This document shows, in pieces, positions 11,211 through 24,264 of a DNA stretch of 64,000 bases. A program made the position numbers and the translations under genes. Source of the DNA: Dastarcus helophoroides (taxonomy: Eukaryota > Arthropoda > Insecta > Coleoptera > Bothrideridae); the NCBI GenBank assembly GCA_028583605.1, contig CM053327.1, positions 41,067,559-41,131,558 on the forward strand. Reading direction: 5' to 3'. Position 1 is the first letter of the stretch. The number at the start of each line of letters is the position of its first letter. The notes beneath the pieces are model-generated. The model searched no databases. It was not told the DNA's origin and was given only the letters and a program-made list of their open reading frames with translations.

Positions 11211-11425
11211 GGAAATATTATGTTTTTTTTTTAATTTATTTAACATTTCTTCGGCCCAGTTTGGAAATATTTAAATTTTTATGGTTTTTTGACAATTTTC
11301 TAAACAGTTTATGAAATGCTATTTGATATTTAAAAAGCTGTTTAGAAAATTGTCAAAAAACCATAAAAATTTAAATATTTCCAAACTGGGCCGAAGAAAT
11401 GTTAAATAAATTGGAAAGAACATAA
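11211..11425. mobile_element. Foldback MITE, family B (long arms)
   Basis: TTATTGACCGGAAATATTATG opens the element. Arms containing CTTCGGCCCAGTTTGGAAAT and AATTTTTATGGTTTTTTGAC are repeated in inverted order to 11410, giving ~90-base arms. It is nested inside the hAT element at 10723-18107. Confidence 0.65.
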
Positions 11426-11899
11426 AAATTTGAAGTAATAATTTGGAGAAGTTAAATAAAATAGTTTTTGAAGATTTCGACCTTTTTCTCAAATTTTCTT
11501 TTTTCGAAATTTGGATCTATTCTTCAATTTGACTTTTCTCTAAAACTACATCTTTTTGGCTTTGTTCTAAATGCGACTTTTCTCTCGAAATTTCTATTCT
11601 TTTTAAATGACGTTCCTTTTCCAAATTTCACCATTTCCCCCAAATATTGACTTCTACTGACCCTTTAAACTTTTATTTATTTTCTGGAAATTTCGATCTG
11701 TTTTGCAAAATTAGGTGTCTCTAGAAATTTCAATTTTTGACTGAACATTCGACATTTTATTATGTTTTTGCAAGCTGCGATTTTGTCGACGAAATTCATC
11801 CATTTTCACAATGTTTGACTATCTAATAGTTTGATTTTGTTTCTAAAATTTGACTTTCTCTGAGAAATTTTGATTTTTTTTTAAAGTTTAACTTTTCTC

Positions 11900-14800
11900 G
11901 AAACTGGAAGTTTTATCGACATTCCTTTTTATTTAGAAATTATTTGACCAATTTAAAATTCGAATTTTTCTGAAAATTTGAAGTTTTCTTTTCATTCGTC
12001 TTGTTCTCGAAATTTCCAATTTATTCTCAAAATTTAACTATCTCTGGAAAATTGCAAATTATTTATTTTCTTCTTCGCTGGAAAACTTCGACTTTTTCAA
12101 GTGTGACAATTTTGAGTCTTTTTCAATTTATCTTTTCGAGATTTTACAATTTTTCACAAAATTCAAATTTGTCTAAAAATTTCAGGTTTTTAAATTTGTT
12201 CTGGGTTTCAATCTATTGTCAAAATTCGACGTTTTTTTTCTAAAATTTTGTTTGTTTAAGAATTTTTGGCAAATTTATAGTTTTCGAAATCTTTCTTTTT
12301 CGAAATTTGAATTTTTCCGGAAATATTAACTTTTATTTCGAACGAAATTCATCTATTTTTAAATCTCAAAATTTGTTTTTTTTTAAATTTGACTTTCTCT
12401 GGGAAATTTTGACCTTTTTTTTAAAGTTTAACACTTCTCGAAATTGGAATTTTTATCAACATTCTCTTTCCTTTCGAAATTATTTTACCAATTTTCTCAA
12501 CATTCGATTAATCTGAAAATTTGAAGTTTTTTTTAATTCGTCTTGTTTTCGAAATTTCAAATTTGTTCTTAAAATTTAATTTTCTCTGGAAATTTTTATC
12601 GAAATTTGGAACTTTTCTTAAAATATTGACCTTTATCTTGAAAATTTTCCTAAAATTTGACTTTTTTCTACTTTTCTGAAAAACACTTTTTTAAGCTTCC
12701 AGTTTATTTTGACAATTTCTCTTTTATTTAAAAATTTCAGCTTTTTAAATTTGTTTTGGGTTTCAATATATTTTCGAAATTCGACATTTTTTTCCTGAAA
12801 TATTGCCTCTATTTGAGAACTTTGAACAAATTCATTTTTTTTAATGTCTCCATTTTTTCCAATTTTTATTCGAAATCTTTTCGACATTTTCAAAAGTCGA
12901 CTTTTATGGGAAATGTTGACCTTTTTTTTAAAGTTAAACACTTTTATCGAAATTTTCCTTGAAATTTTCTTTCGAAATTATCTTACAAATTTTCTCAATA
13001 TTCGAATTAATCTAAAAAATTGGATTTTTTTAAATCGTCTTGTTTTCGAACTTTCAAATTGATTCTTAAACTTTCTCTGAAAAATTGTAAGCTTTTGGTC
13101 GAAATTTCGAACTTTTCTTCAAATTTTGACTTTTTACTTGAAATTTTTCCTAAAATTTGACCTTTTTCTTCTCTGAAAAACTTCGACTTTTTTAAATTTC
13201 AACCATTTTTTCTACAATTTATTCTTACAATTTCTCTTTTCGAAATTTAACAATTTTTCAAAAAATTCAAAATCGTCTACAAATTTCAGGTTTTTAAATT
13301 TGTTTTGGGTTTCAATCTATTGTCGAAATTCGACGTTTTTTTTTTAAATTATGCCTCTTTTGAGAATTTTCGATAAATTCATTTTTTCGAAATTTCTCCC
13401 TTTTTTCCATTAGGCAAATTCATTTTTTTATCTCTTCATTTTTCCCAATTCTTTTTCAAAATCTCTTCCTATTTCTCAAAATTTGGGTTTTTTTGAGAAA
13501 TTTTGACCTTTTTTTATAGTTCAACACTTCTCGAAATTTTCGTGGAATTTTCTTTCGAAAGTATTTTACCAATTTTCTCAAACTTCGAATTTATCTGAAA
13601 ATTTGGATTTTTTTAAATCGTCTTGTTTTCGAACTTTCAAATTGATTCCTAAAATTTAACTTTCTCTGAAAAATTGTAAGTTTTTGGTCGAAATTTCGAA
13701 CTTTTCTTCAAATTTTGACTTTTTCCTTGAAATTTTTCCTAAAATTTGACCTTTTTCTTCTTCTCTGAAAAACTTCGACTTTTTTAAATTTCAACAATTT
13801 TTTCTAAGCTTCCATTTTATTTTTACAATTTCTCGTTTCGAAATTCAGCAATTTTTCAGAAAATTCAAAATCGTCTACAAATTTCAGGTTTTTAAATTTG
13901 TTTTGGGTTTCAATCTATTGTCGAAATTCGACGTTTTCTTTTTCTAAAATTTTGCCTTTTTTGAGAACTTGCGATAAATTTATTTTTTCGAAATTTTTCC
14001 CTTTTTTCCAATTGAGCAAATTCATTTTTTTATTTCTTCATTTTTTCCAATTCTTTTTCAAAATCTCTTCCTATTTCTCAAAATTTGGCTTTTTCTGAGA
14101 AATTTTGACCTCTTTTTATAGTTGAACATTTCTTGAAATTTTCGTGGAATTTTCTTTCGAAAGTATTTTACCAATTTTCTCAAACTTCGAATTTATCTGA
14201 AAATTTGGTTTTTTTTAAATCGTCTTGTTTTCGAACTTTCAAATTGATTCTTGAAATTTAACTTTCTCTCAAAAATTGTAAGTTTTTGGTCGAAATTTCG
14301 AACTTTTCTTCAAATTTTGACTTTTTCCTTGAAATTTTTCCTAAAATTTGACCTTTTTCTTCTTCTCTGAAAAACTTCGACTTTTTTAAATTTCAACAAT
14401 TTTTTCTAAGCTTCCAGTTTATTCTTACAAATTTCAGGTTTTTAAATTGGTTTTGGCTTTCAATCTATTGTCGAAATTCGACGTTTTTTTTTCTAAAATT
14501 ATGCCTTTTTTGAGAACTTTCGATAAATTTATTTTTTCGAAATTTCTCCCTTTTTTCCAATTAGGCAAATTCATTTTTTTATTTCTTCATTTTTCCCAAT
14601 TCTTTTTCAAAATCTCTTCCTATTTCTCAAAATTTGGCTTTTTCTGAGAAATTTTGGGCTTTTTTTATAGTTCAACATTTCTCGAAATTTTCGTGGAATT
14701 TTCTTTCGAAAGTATCTTACCAATTTTCTCAAACTTCGAATTTATCTAAAAATTTAGATTTTTTTAAATCGTCTTGTTTTCGAACTTTCAAATTGATTCC

Positions 14801-16800
14801 TAAAATTTAACTTTCTCTGAAAAATTGTAAGTTTTTGGTCGAAATTTCGAACTTTTCTTCAAATTTTGACTTTTTCCTTGAAGTTTTTCCTAAAATTTGA
14901 CCTTTTTCTTCTTCTCTGAAAAACTTCGACTTTTTTAAATTTCAACAATTTTTTCTAAGCTTCCAGTTTATTCTTACAATTTCTCTTTTCGAAATTTAGC
15001 AATTTTACAAGAAATTCCAAATCGTCTACAAATTTCAGGTTTTTAAATTTGTTTTGGGTTTCAATCTATTGTCGAAATTCGACGTTTTCTTTTTCCAAAA
15101 TTTTGCCTTTTTTGAGAACTTTCGATGAATTCATTTTTTCGAAATTTCTCCCTTTTTCCAATTAGGCAAATTCATTTTTTTTTATCTCTTCATTTTTCCC
15201 AATTCTTTTTCAAAATCCCTTCCTATTTCTCAAAATTTGGCTTTTTCTGAGAAATGTTGGGCTTTTTTTATAGTTCAACATTTCTCAAAATTTTCTTGGA
15301 ATTTTCCTTCGAAGTATTTTACCAATTTTCTCAAACTTCGAATTTATCTGAAAATTTGGATTTTTTTTAAATCGTCTTGTTTTCGAACTTTTAAATTGAT
15401 TCCTAAAATTTAACTCTCTCTGAAAAATTGTAAGTTTTTGGTCGAAATTTCGAACTTTTCTTAAAATTTTGACTTTTTCCTTGAAATTTTTCCTAAAATT
15501 TGACCTTTTTCTTCTTCTCTGAAAAACTTCGACTTTTTTAAATTTCAACAATTTTTTCTAAGCTTCCAGTTTATTCTTACAATTTCTATTTTCGAAATTA
15601 AGCAATTTTTCAAAAAATTCAAAATCGTCTACAAATTTCAGGTTTATAAATTTGTTTTGGGTTTCAATCTATTGCCGAAATTCGACGCTTTTTTTCTAAA
15701 ATTTTGCCTTCTTTTAGAACTTTCCATTCCGAAATTTCTCCCTTTTCCCAAATGGGCAAATTCATTTTTTATCTCTTCATTTTTCCCAATTTTTTTTCGA
15801 AATCTCTTCCTTTATCTCAAAATTTGGCCTTCAACTTTTCAAAATGACGGCTCTATTTGCAAAATTTCGAGGAAAGTTCAACCTCTGTTCAAAATTTTGA
15901 CCATCTCTCGTAGTTTTTTTCCTAACTTTCACCTTTTTTTTGAATTTGAATTTGTTTCAAATTTCGACCCTTTCTCTCGAAAATTAGAATCTTTTATGAA
16001 ATTTCGTTCTTTGTTCAATGTTTTCTCAAAATTTTGGCTTTTATTTAAGATTGGCTTTAATCTGAAAAATTTTGTACTTTTTGGAAAATTTAAGGGTTTG
16101 TGACAAATTAAGTTTGCATCAAAATATGAACTGTGTTGAAATTTTTGACCTTTTTTTTCAGAAATTCCATTTTGAAACTTTCGACGTTTTATCGTCGAAA
16201 TTTCGATTTTTTTTCGAAGTTTTATTTAAAATTGACTTTTTTGCAAATTTTCGATCTTTTTTAAAATTTATTTTTGAAAATTTCGACGTTATGACGTTAT
16301 AACATCAAAATTTTGACTTCATCACAAGGTTGTCACTTTTTTCCAAAATTTTTTCGAAATTTCGAGCTTTTTTCTTCAAAATTTCTCGTTTCTTTTTGAA
16401 CAGTTCGAACTTTGAACAAAATGTTGATCATTTCTCAAAGTTTTGATTTTTTTTGAAGTATGACTATTTCAAAAATTTCTACTTTTTTCCGAAGTTTTCA
16501 CATTTTTCCAGAATTTTAATTTCTTTCAGATTTCTACCTTTTCTTTTAAAAATTCAAATTTTTTTTTGGAAAGTTCCCATCTTTGTTCAAAATGTTGACC
16601 ACAAGGTTTCCGTTTTAATTTCAAAAATTTTTTCCCAATTTTTGCTTTTACTTAAATTTGCTTTTTTTTAGAGATCGACAATTTTTTCTAAGCTTCCCGT
16701 TAACTTTTGCAATCTCTCTTTTCGAAATTTTACTATATTTCAAAAAGTTCAAAATTGTCTAAAAATTTCAGGTTTTTAATTTCTCCTTGGTTTTAATCTA
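11900..16800. repeat. ~550-610 bp tandem repeats inside the hAT element
   Basis: The marker TTTCAGGTTTTTAAATTTG followed by GGGTTTCAATCTATTGTCG recurs near 12176, 12735, 13281, 13877, 14426, 15035 and 15631, with a decayed copy near 16764. Spacing is about 546-609 bases. Each unit contains a common series of T-rich words, including GTCTTGTTTTCGAACTTTC and TTTGGTCGAAATTTCGAAC. The similarity is highest among the 13.3-15.6 kb copies, suggesting recent unequal exchange there. Confidence 0.75.
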
Positions 16801-18115
16801 TTGTCAAAATTCTACGTTCTAGGTTTTATCTCTAAAATTTTCCCTTTTATTGAGAACTTTTGATAAATTCATATTTTTTGAAATCTCTTCCTTTTTCTCA
16901 ATTTTTCGAAATCTCTTCCTTTTTTTTAATTTTTTTCAAATCTCTTTTTCTCAATTTGTTCGATGGTTCTTTCTTTTTCTCAATTTTTTCGAAATCTCCT
17001 TTCCTGAAAATTCGGCTTTTTCTAGAAATTTCGGTTTTATTTCGAAATTTTAACGTTTCTAGAAATTTAGATTTTTTTTTCTCACAAAAATAATTCACCT
17101 TTTTTCACAAAATCTCAATAAAATCTACAAATAAAAAATAAAAATCATGAGAATAATATTTATTAGAAATTTTGACTCTCCAAGTTGGTCTTTTTCTAGA
17201 AATTTCAAATTTCATGTTTTCTTTCAAAACGTTAAATCAAGTCAATCAAAAATTTTGGAAAAATACTTTTTTTTTAGAATCTAGAAAAAGGCCCATTTCT
17301 GAAAATCGACCTTTTTGAATCCCAGTGACCGTTTTGTTTTTAAATGTTGTCATTTCTTTGAAATTTCGACTTTTCTCCCAAGATGGTTTCCAGCAAAATT
17401 TATATTTCTGCAAATTTCGACTTTTTTCTCGAAGATCGTCCTTTTATCGCAAATTCGACTTTTTCTCAATTTTTTTTTAAATGTGATTTTATTCCCAAAA
17501 TTCAAACTTGTTTTTTTTTTAGCTTAACTTTCTCTGAAGAATTTCATGAAGAATTTTATGAAGAATTTTATGAAGAATTTTTCTATAAATTTCAAATTTC
17601 ATATTTTTTTTCGAAATGTTAAAATAAATCAGTTTTTATTTCGAACTTTGGTATTTGCCGCTTCTGTAAATTTAGATTTTTTTCGCTAACAAAAAATAAT
17701 TCACCTTTTTTCAAGAAATCTCAAAGTTGTAGAAAATTTACAAATAAAAATGTAAAAATCATGAGAAAAATATTTTTTAGAAATTTCGACTCTCCGAGTT
17801 GGTTCTTTTTTTAGAAATTTCAGATCTTATGTTTTGTTTTCAAAATGTTTATACAAATCAATCAAAAATTTTGGAAAAATACTTCTTGAAATTATAACTT
17901 TTTTTTTCAAAATTTAGGTAAAACGTAAACATTGCTAGAAAAGTATTTTTGGAAATTTCGACTTCTGGAGGTCACTTGTTTAATGAGTGTCTGCGTGTCA
18001 GTCCACTCTAGCTTTTATTTATTTATTTTGTAAAGGAATATAAAGAGCCGCAATTTGTTTTAAAAAGAGCCGGACACGACTCGCGGGGCGCGGTTTGCCG
18101 ATCCCTGTGTTAGAC

Positions 18116-18639
18116 CATTACACATAGTATTTGAATTTTTGGTAGCATTAAGAAAAAAAATATATTTTCCGGTATGTTGAGATTGAAAATCAAAATTTCG
18201 ACTTGTTTGGACTTTTCTGACAATTTTGACTTTTCTTCAGTATTTAGACTTTTCGAAAATTTAACCGAAACTTTTTAAATTTTTTATATCTCGACGTTGT
18301 TTTAAAATTTTGACTATATTATTACAATTAGTCTATTTTTCAAAATTAGCCCTTTTTTTAAAAAAAATTGATTTGTTTTTCGTCATTTCGAATATTCTCA
18401 AAACGTCGACATTTTCAAAACTTTTTTGAAATTTTTTCGATAATTTCCCCAGATTGATGATAAATAAGACTGTGATCGGGTTACACCAGACACTGTAGAA
18501 CAGAAGGTTGGTTGGAGGTTGGTACTTTCATGGGAAACCTTCGCAAAATTTGATGGTCTTGATCCCTTTAGAGCAACATACTTAAAGCATATAAAATAAG
18601 AAAATAACAAATTCTTGTGATAACGAAGGCTTCCACGAT
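18116..18639. other. AT-rich spacer, no gene seen
   Basis: T-rich quasi-repeats to about 18430, then ~200 bases of mixed sequence. The minus-strand frame 18398-18649 shows no recognisable domain. Confidence 0.4.
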
Positions 18640-18930
18640 CACGAGTCATAACAGGATAAACTTTTTCCGGGATTGGACCGTGTCAAAGAACTAGTTAAAG
18701 TGTTCGACGTTTCGCCCACCATCGTAGGGGGCTTCTTCAAGAACCAATTTTGAAATTGGCCTTTTCATTCTTTCATTTTTGCATATTCTACCTTATAGTT
18801 CTCTTTTTATTTATTGTTTCTTTTATTTGTTCCTGAAGAAGCCCCCTACGATGTTGGCGAAACGTCGAACACTTTTAGTATTTCTTTTACACGGTCCAAT
18901 CCCCGAAGAAGTATATCCTATAATAAGAAA
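18640..18930. mobile_element. Foldback element, family C, with hammerhead-like arms (Penelope-like candidate)
   Basis: Arms at about 18655-18745 and 18830-18915 are inverted copies sharing ACACGGTCCAATCCC, GTCGAACACTTT and AGCCCCCTACGAT. The right arm, plus strand, has a hammerhead-like layout: stem I UGUUC (18828-18832) pairs with GAACA (18867-18871), the core CUGAAGA is at 18833-18839, stem II GCC/GGC follows after one extra A, then GAAA (18859-18862) and CGUC. The left arm has UUGAAGA instead of CUGAAGA. Hammerheads are known from Penelope-like retroelements, whose termini often include inverted copies; assignment to that group is inference. Confidence 0.55.
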
Positions 18931-20033
18931 TTCTTGTGCAGTCCAACTCAACAAGCTTCTATTTATGGTGACTTTTTTTTATAGAATTTCCTAAATATGG
19001 ATGTTTTACCAATCGGGCTTTTTCCCAATAATAACAACTTATCATTTAAAATGGGAGTTTATTTATTACCATCGATCTTCATTTCACCTCCTATTCGTAG
19101 TGTTTCAAGGGCATAATAATAATTGAACTTAAAAAAAATTTGCTTTGGTATTTCCGTGTAGATTTCTTGAAATCTATTTTAAAAAATGACATACATATCC
19201 AAGTATTTTTTAAAGCAGTACTTTTGCGTGTTATTTTGGATAGAATCATTTTTAATTTTTTTAAATTTATTTTGAATGCTACCAAAAATAATATGTAACA
19301 AGTTTCGACAGCCACAGTTCCAACTGAAATTTCTTGTGCATTTGTTACGTGAATTCATGTTAGTTTTAAATATCAATGCATATCACCTGTTTGGAAATGT
19401 GTATGTCAAGTATGTTGGTAAAATTTTTATAATTTTCTTTGTGCTGTATTAAATTTCTGATACTTACACCGCAAGTTCTCGTAATTAAAGAAAGCAAATT
19501 GTAGATTTACTTTAAGAAATAGCTTAAATATAGATTTTTGTTTGATTTATTATTTAATACGTAAATTTATTTAATAATTCTTGTTTAATAATTACATATT
19601 TATTTGGCTGATAGCGTGAAAACGCTATATTTAAATTATGTATAGCCGATAATATTTAATGACTTGAGAACATCTATTTTTTATTATGATTGGTATTTAT
19701 TAAATTTTATAAAAATATTTTTCGTCATATATCTTATGAATAATTTAAAGTTTTTTGTTTTTTTTTTCAAGTAGAAGTAGTACAGCTTTCTGTTTTTTTT
19801 TATATTGAAACATGTTCTGAAGTAGACATAAGTCCTAGTACATGCTTCTCTAAGTCATACAGTACAGTCTACTTTCGACAACTTGACACTTTTCAAATTT
19901 ATACATATTTTTTTCTAAGAATTATCTTTTCTATTTATTTTAAAAGCAAGTACTACATATCGAGGTCTTTTTAAATTAGTGTTTGTTTTTACAGACTAAA
20001 TTTCTTTGTGTGTTTTTTTTTCATCAAGGTTTA
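18931..20033. other. Spacer without a recognised gene
   Basis: AT-rich, less repetitive than its surroundings. Short minus frames at 19091-19376 have no family resemblance. No RNA gene seen. Confidence 0.35.
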
Positions 20034-20397
20034 GTCAACTCTCGATAACCCGACACTCGTTAATTTGACATCTTCGATAATTTGAAGGTTCTTTCACTCT
20101 CCCTTGAAAAATACTCGATAAAATTGAAAAAAAAATCAATGTGATTTGGTCCTCTCGGTAATTTGAAGTTGTAGGAATGGCATCTTGCTTGTCAATATTC
20201 TATAATTTGAACTTAGGTTTTCCTACCCTCTATAATTTGAAGTATCAATTATCATCACTGTTGAAAATTAATTGGACAATGATAAATGGAAACCTGGATT
20301 TAAGGTGGGTTGCCAAAAGATTAGATCAGCACTTAATGTATTCTAACAAAGTAACAAAGCGAAATAATGGAAAATAAGTTAGTATCGAGTTGTCAAT
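20034..20397. mobile_element. Pogo/Tigger-like MITE
   Basis: Left end GTCAACTCTCGATAACCCGA and right end (reverse complement) TTGACAACTCGATACTAAC form imperfect terminal inverted repeats next to TA-rich flanks. The interior matches the fragment at 9229-9450 and has no complete transposase. About 360 bases, so a non-autonomous deletion derivative. Confidence 0.6.
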
Positions 20398-20737
20398 AAA
20401 AACAAACTTGTAAAAATGTCTCAATTAAATATTCGATATCACACTGGTCATATATTTTACGAAATACAATTTGAAAAAGAATACCCAGAGATTGGTTAGA
20501 GGCTTGTAACATTCCTTTTGTAGCCAAAAATCCTCCAAATGTTCCATAGACACGTCCAATTGAAAACTTTTGGGCAATATTGGGTAAGTGGATAAATACC
20601 AGAAGAACGGTTACGATGCCGAATCTCAAAAAATTCGGGAAATAGACCGCCCAGCTCTCGATACAACAGGACAGGAGAAAATTGGGTGCCATCAAAGGCA
20701 GTCGAATTTTAGAAAAAATTCGAATGTGGTTTTTCAT
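20393..20737 (-). CDS. Hydrophobic exon, possibly the N-terminus of another odorant receptor
   Basis: Uninterrupted 114-codon frame starting MKNHIRIFSKIRLPLM. A strongly hydrophobic stretch (FGIVTVLLVFIHLP) follows, and then a second one (GTFGGFLATKGML) before LGILFQIVFRKI. The spacing of a short N-tail, an LM...W motif, a first helix, then a K-containing second helix resembles the start of the receptor at 10655 and has the same orientation. Identity is too weak for certainty. A possible GT donor (CAA|GTTTGT) lies near the 3' end, close to the pogo-like MITE. No partner exons were found downstream, so it may be a relic. Confidence 0.3.
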   Translation of the reverse strand: MKNHIRIFSKIRLPLMAPNFLLSCCIESWAVYFPNFLRFGIVTVLLVFIHLPNIAQKFSIGRVYGTFGGFLATKGMLQASNQSLGILFQIVFRKIYDQCDIEYLIETFLQVCFY

Positions 20738-20739
20738 TA

Positions 20740-21533
<794 letters not shown>

Positions 21534-21574
21534 ATCTTTTAAAGAAACTCGGATTTTTCAAACAAAAATGTTAA

Positions 21575-22600
21575 CGTCTTGAAATTAAAGAGGAAGAGGA
21601 CGAAGAAGAGGAAAATGGTAAGGAAGAAAAAAGAATAGGGATATCAGAGAAAAAGTAAGAGAAAGGAAAAGAGGCCGATAAAAAGATAAAGGGAAAGAGG
21701 AAGAAAAAGAGAGGAAGAGAAATACAAAAAAAAACAATTAGGAGAAGAAAGGAAAGAGAAAAAGAGAAAGAGAAAGAAAAGAGAAAAATCTCGACAAAAA
21801 TTCAAAATTTTGAAAAATCTTGAAATTAAAGAGGAAGCGGAAGAGGAAGAAGAGGAGGAAGATGGTAAGGAAGAAAACAACGAAGAAGAATCACAGAGAA
21901 AGAGAAAGGACAAAAGATAAGGGGGTAGATGAGGAGAAAAAGAAAAACCAATAAAGAGGAAGGGAAAGAAAAGAGAAGGACACTTGACAAAAATTTGAAA
22001 TTTTGAAAAATCTTGAAATTAAGGAGGAAGCGGAAGAGGAAGAAGAAAAGGAAGATGGTAAGGAAATAATCAAGGAATAGAGATCGCAGAGAAAGAGGAA
22101 GAGAAAGAAACATAGGACGATAAAAAATAAGGGATACAGAAGGAGAAAAAGAGAAAAAGACAAAACAATAAAAAGAAAAAGAACTAGAGAAAAAGAGGAA
22201 GGGAAAGAAGAGAGAAAGTAAGCGGAAGAGGAAGAAGAAAAGGAAGATGGTAAGGAAGAAAACAAGGAATAGGAATCACAGAGAAAGAGAAAAAAAGGAC
22301 GATAAAAAGATAAAGAGATAGAGGAAGAGAAAAAGAGAAAGAGCAAAAACAATAAAAAAAAGAGGAAGAGAAAGAAAAGAGAAGGAATTGAAATTAAAGA
22401 GGAAGCGAAAGAGAAAGAAGAAGAGGAAGATGGTAGGGAAGAAAAAAGAATAGGGATAACAGAGAAAAAGGAAGAGAAAGGAAAAGAGGGCGATAAAAAG
22501 ATAGAGGGAAAAAGGAAGAGAAATAGAAAAAGAAATAACAATTAAGAGAAAAAGGGGAAGAGAAAAAGAGGAAGGGAAAGAAACGAAAAAGAATCTAGAT
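21575..22600. repeat. Polypurine satellite (inverted copy of the 3.4-5.3 kb polypyrimidine satellite)
   Basis: Repeated units of GA-rich sequence with GGAAGATGGTAAGGAAG, TTGAAATTAAAGAGGAAG and TTTTGAAAAATCTTGAAAT. Read on the minus strand they are the same units as at 3390-4515 and 4910-5300. The minus-strand Ser/Phe/Leu-rich frames (21644-22541) are compositional. Confidence 0.75.
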
Positions 22601-24264
22601 AAAAATTCGAAATTTTGAAAAATTCGAATCTTTCAAAACGAGCCAAATATTCAAAAATGATTTAGAAAAAAGTCCAACCTTTGAGAAAAGGTAGAAATTT
22701 TTAACAAAGTAGAAATTTGAAAAAGATCGAACTTTATTTTTTGTTAAATTTAATCCACTCGCAAAGGGTAACTCCATTATGCCTTCAAAGCACCGCGAGC
22801 AGGATGCGGAGTAGGATACATGGCGATGAACCACCTTCTTAAACAAGGAGAGGTTGTAATTTTTGGGGAAAATTCCTTTGGTAACGAGTTCCATAGCTTG
22901 GAAGTTCCATAGAAAAAAGAGAAAAGAAAGAAAGTCATAATCTTGAAAAAGTCATAATTTTCATAAAATCAAATTTTCATAAAATCAGATTCTCGAAAAT
23001 ATATCAAAAACACTGGAGAGGGGGAACTTTTAAGGTTATTTAACTTTTGAAAAATGTCCTAATTTTTAATAGTATAAATTTTCGAAAAAAATTGAAAAAT
23101 TAAAAGCAGTCCAGATATTGAAACAAATTTAAAATTTGGAAAAATGCTTTAATTTAAAAATCAAACTTTCAAAGGCATCATTTTAAAACAATGTTAAGAT
23201 TTGCAAAAAATTGCGTCTTAAAATAATTTTAAAAAAATTTAAAATTTTAAAAAATGTTAGACTTTTAAAAATCGAATTTTTCAAAACTAAAACAAAATTT
23301 TTAGAAAAGAAAGTAACATTTTTTATTAATTAAATTCTAAATTCCAATTTAAAAATCAAACTTTCAAAGGCATCATTTTAAAATAATGTTAAGATTTGCA
23401 AAAAATTGCGTCTTAAAATAATTTAAAAAAAATTCAAAATTTTAAAAAATCTTAGACTTTTAAAAATCGAATTTTTCAAAACTAAAACAAAATTTTTAGA
23501 AAAGAAAGTAACATTTTTTAAAGAGTCGAAATTTACACAAGAGAAGCAAATTTCAAAGAATACAACAAATTCTGAAAAATTCAGTATTTTGAAAAAATGA
23601 AAATTTTCAATAAAATCGATAATTTCAAAATGAAAAAATTGGAATAGAAAATAAAATAATTTCCGGAAAAAGTCAAAATTTCAAAAGAAATCAAAGTCTT
23701 GACAAAAACTAAAAATTTTGAAAAATTCGAATTTCGATTTAAAAAAAGTCGAAATTTTGAAAAAAGGTGGAAATGTTCAAAAAATTCAGATTTTAAAAGA
23801 AGTCGAAATTTTGAGAAAAGGCGGAAATGTTTAAAAAGTTCAGATTTAAAAAAAAAGTCGAAATTTTGAGAAAAGGTGGAAATTATGAAAAAGGTGAAAA
23901 TTTGAACAAGAACGAACTTATTTTTTTAAAAATAATCAAAATATTGAACAGCGATTAAATTTTCAAGAGAAAATTTTAAATTTCGAAAAAAGTCAAAGAG
24001 CCTGAAAAAGGCGAAATTTAAATGGTCCAACTTTTGAAAAATATTTAAATATTCAATGATTGAAAAAAATTGAGTTCTTCAACAACAAAAAATCAGTCGA
24101 AATACTGAGACAAAGTTGAAATTTGGAAAAATCTCAAAATTTTAAAAAATCAAGCTTTCAAGGACAAAAGTTTTCAAAAAAGTGAATGATTTAAAAAGAT
24201 CAACAATTGTTAAAATAAAGTCGATGTTCGTTTAAGTCAAATTCTTCAAAACAACAAACTTTTA
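22601..24264. repeat. A-rich quasi-repeat block
   Basis: Mirror-polarity version of the T-rich blocks (GTCGAAATTTTGAAAAAAGT words). It has a ~180-base direct duplication: the AAAGGCATCATTTTAAAA segment occurs near 23170 and 23365. It includes a dispersed non-satellite piece at 22740-22880 listed separately. Confidence 0.6.
22740..22880 (-). repeat. Dispersed repeat shared with 38035-38140
   Basis: GC-richer ~130-base piece containing CAAAGGGTAACTCCATTAT, TTCAAAG(C/T)ACCGCGAG and ATGGCGATGAACC. The same order recurs at 38035-38140 in the same orientation. Minus-strand translation of both gives a similar short peptide (F-E-G/S-I/T-M-x-L-P-F), suggesting a degraded coding fragment of a retroelement. 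The family was not identified. Confidence 0.5.

Larger units (their letters stand above)
10723..18107. mobile_element. 7.4 kb non-autonomous hAT element with satellite interior
   Basis: Left end CAGGGGTCGGCAAACTTTTA and right end (reverse complement) CAGGGATCGGCAAACCGCGC match at 14 of the first 15 bases, the classic hAT terminal motif. Flanking octamers TATTGGAC (10715-10722) and TGTTAGAC (18108-18115) agree at 6 of 8 positions, consistent with an old 8-bp target duplication. GC-richer subterminal parts (AAAGAGCC, CGGCTCTTT) flank a T-rich interior with no transposase. The interior includes a nested family B foldback (11211-11425) and tandem repeats (about 11900-16800). All short open frames inside are Phe/Lys-rich artefacts. 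Confidence 0.75.

Noticed and set aside
12633..15551. Lys/Phe-rich frames in the hAT interior
   Set aside because: Low-complexity translations of T-rich tandem repeats, recurring with the repeat period.
21644..22541. Minus-strand Ser/Phe/Leu-rich frames
   Set aside because: Compositional products of the polypurine satellite, mirror of the 3.4-4.5 kb case.
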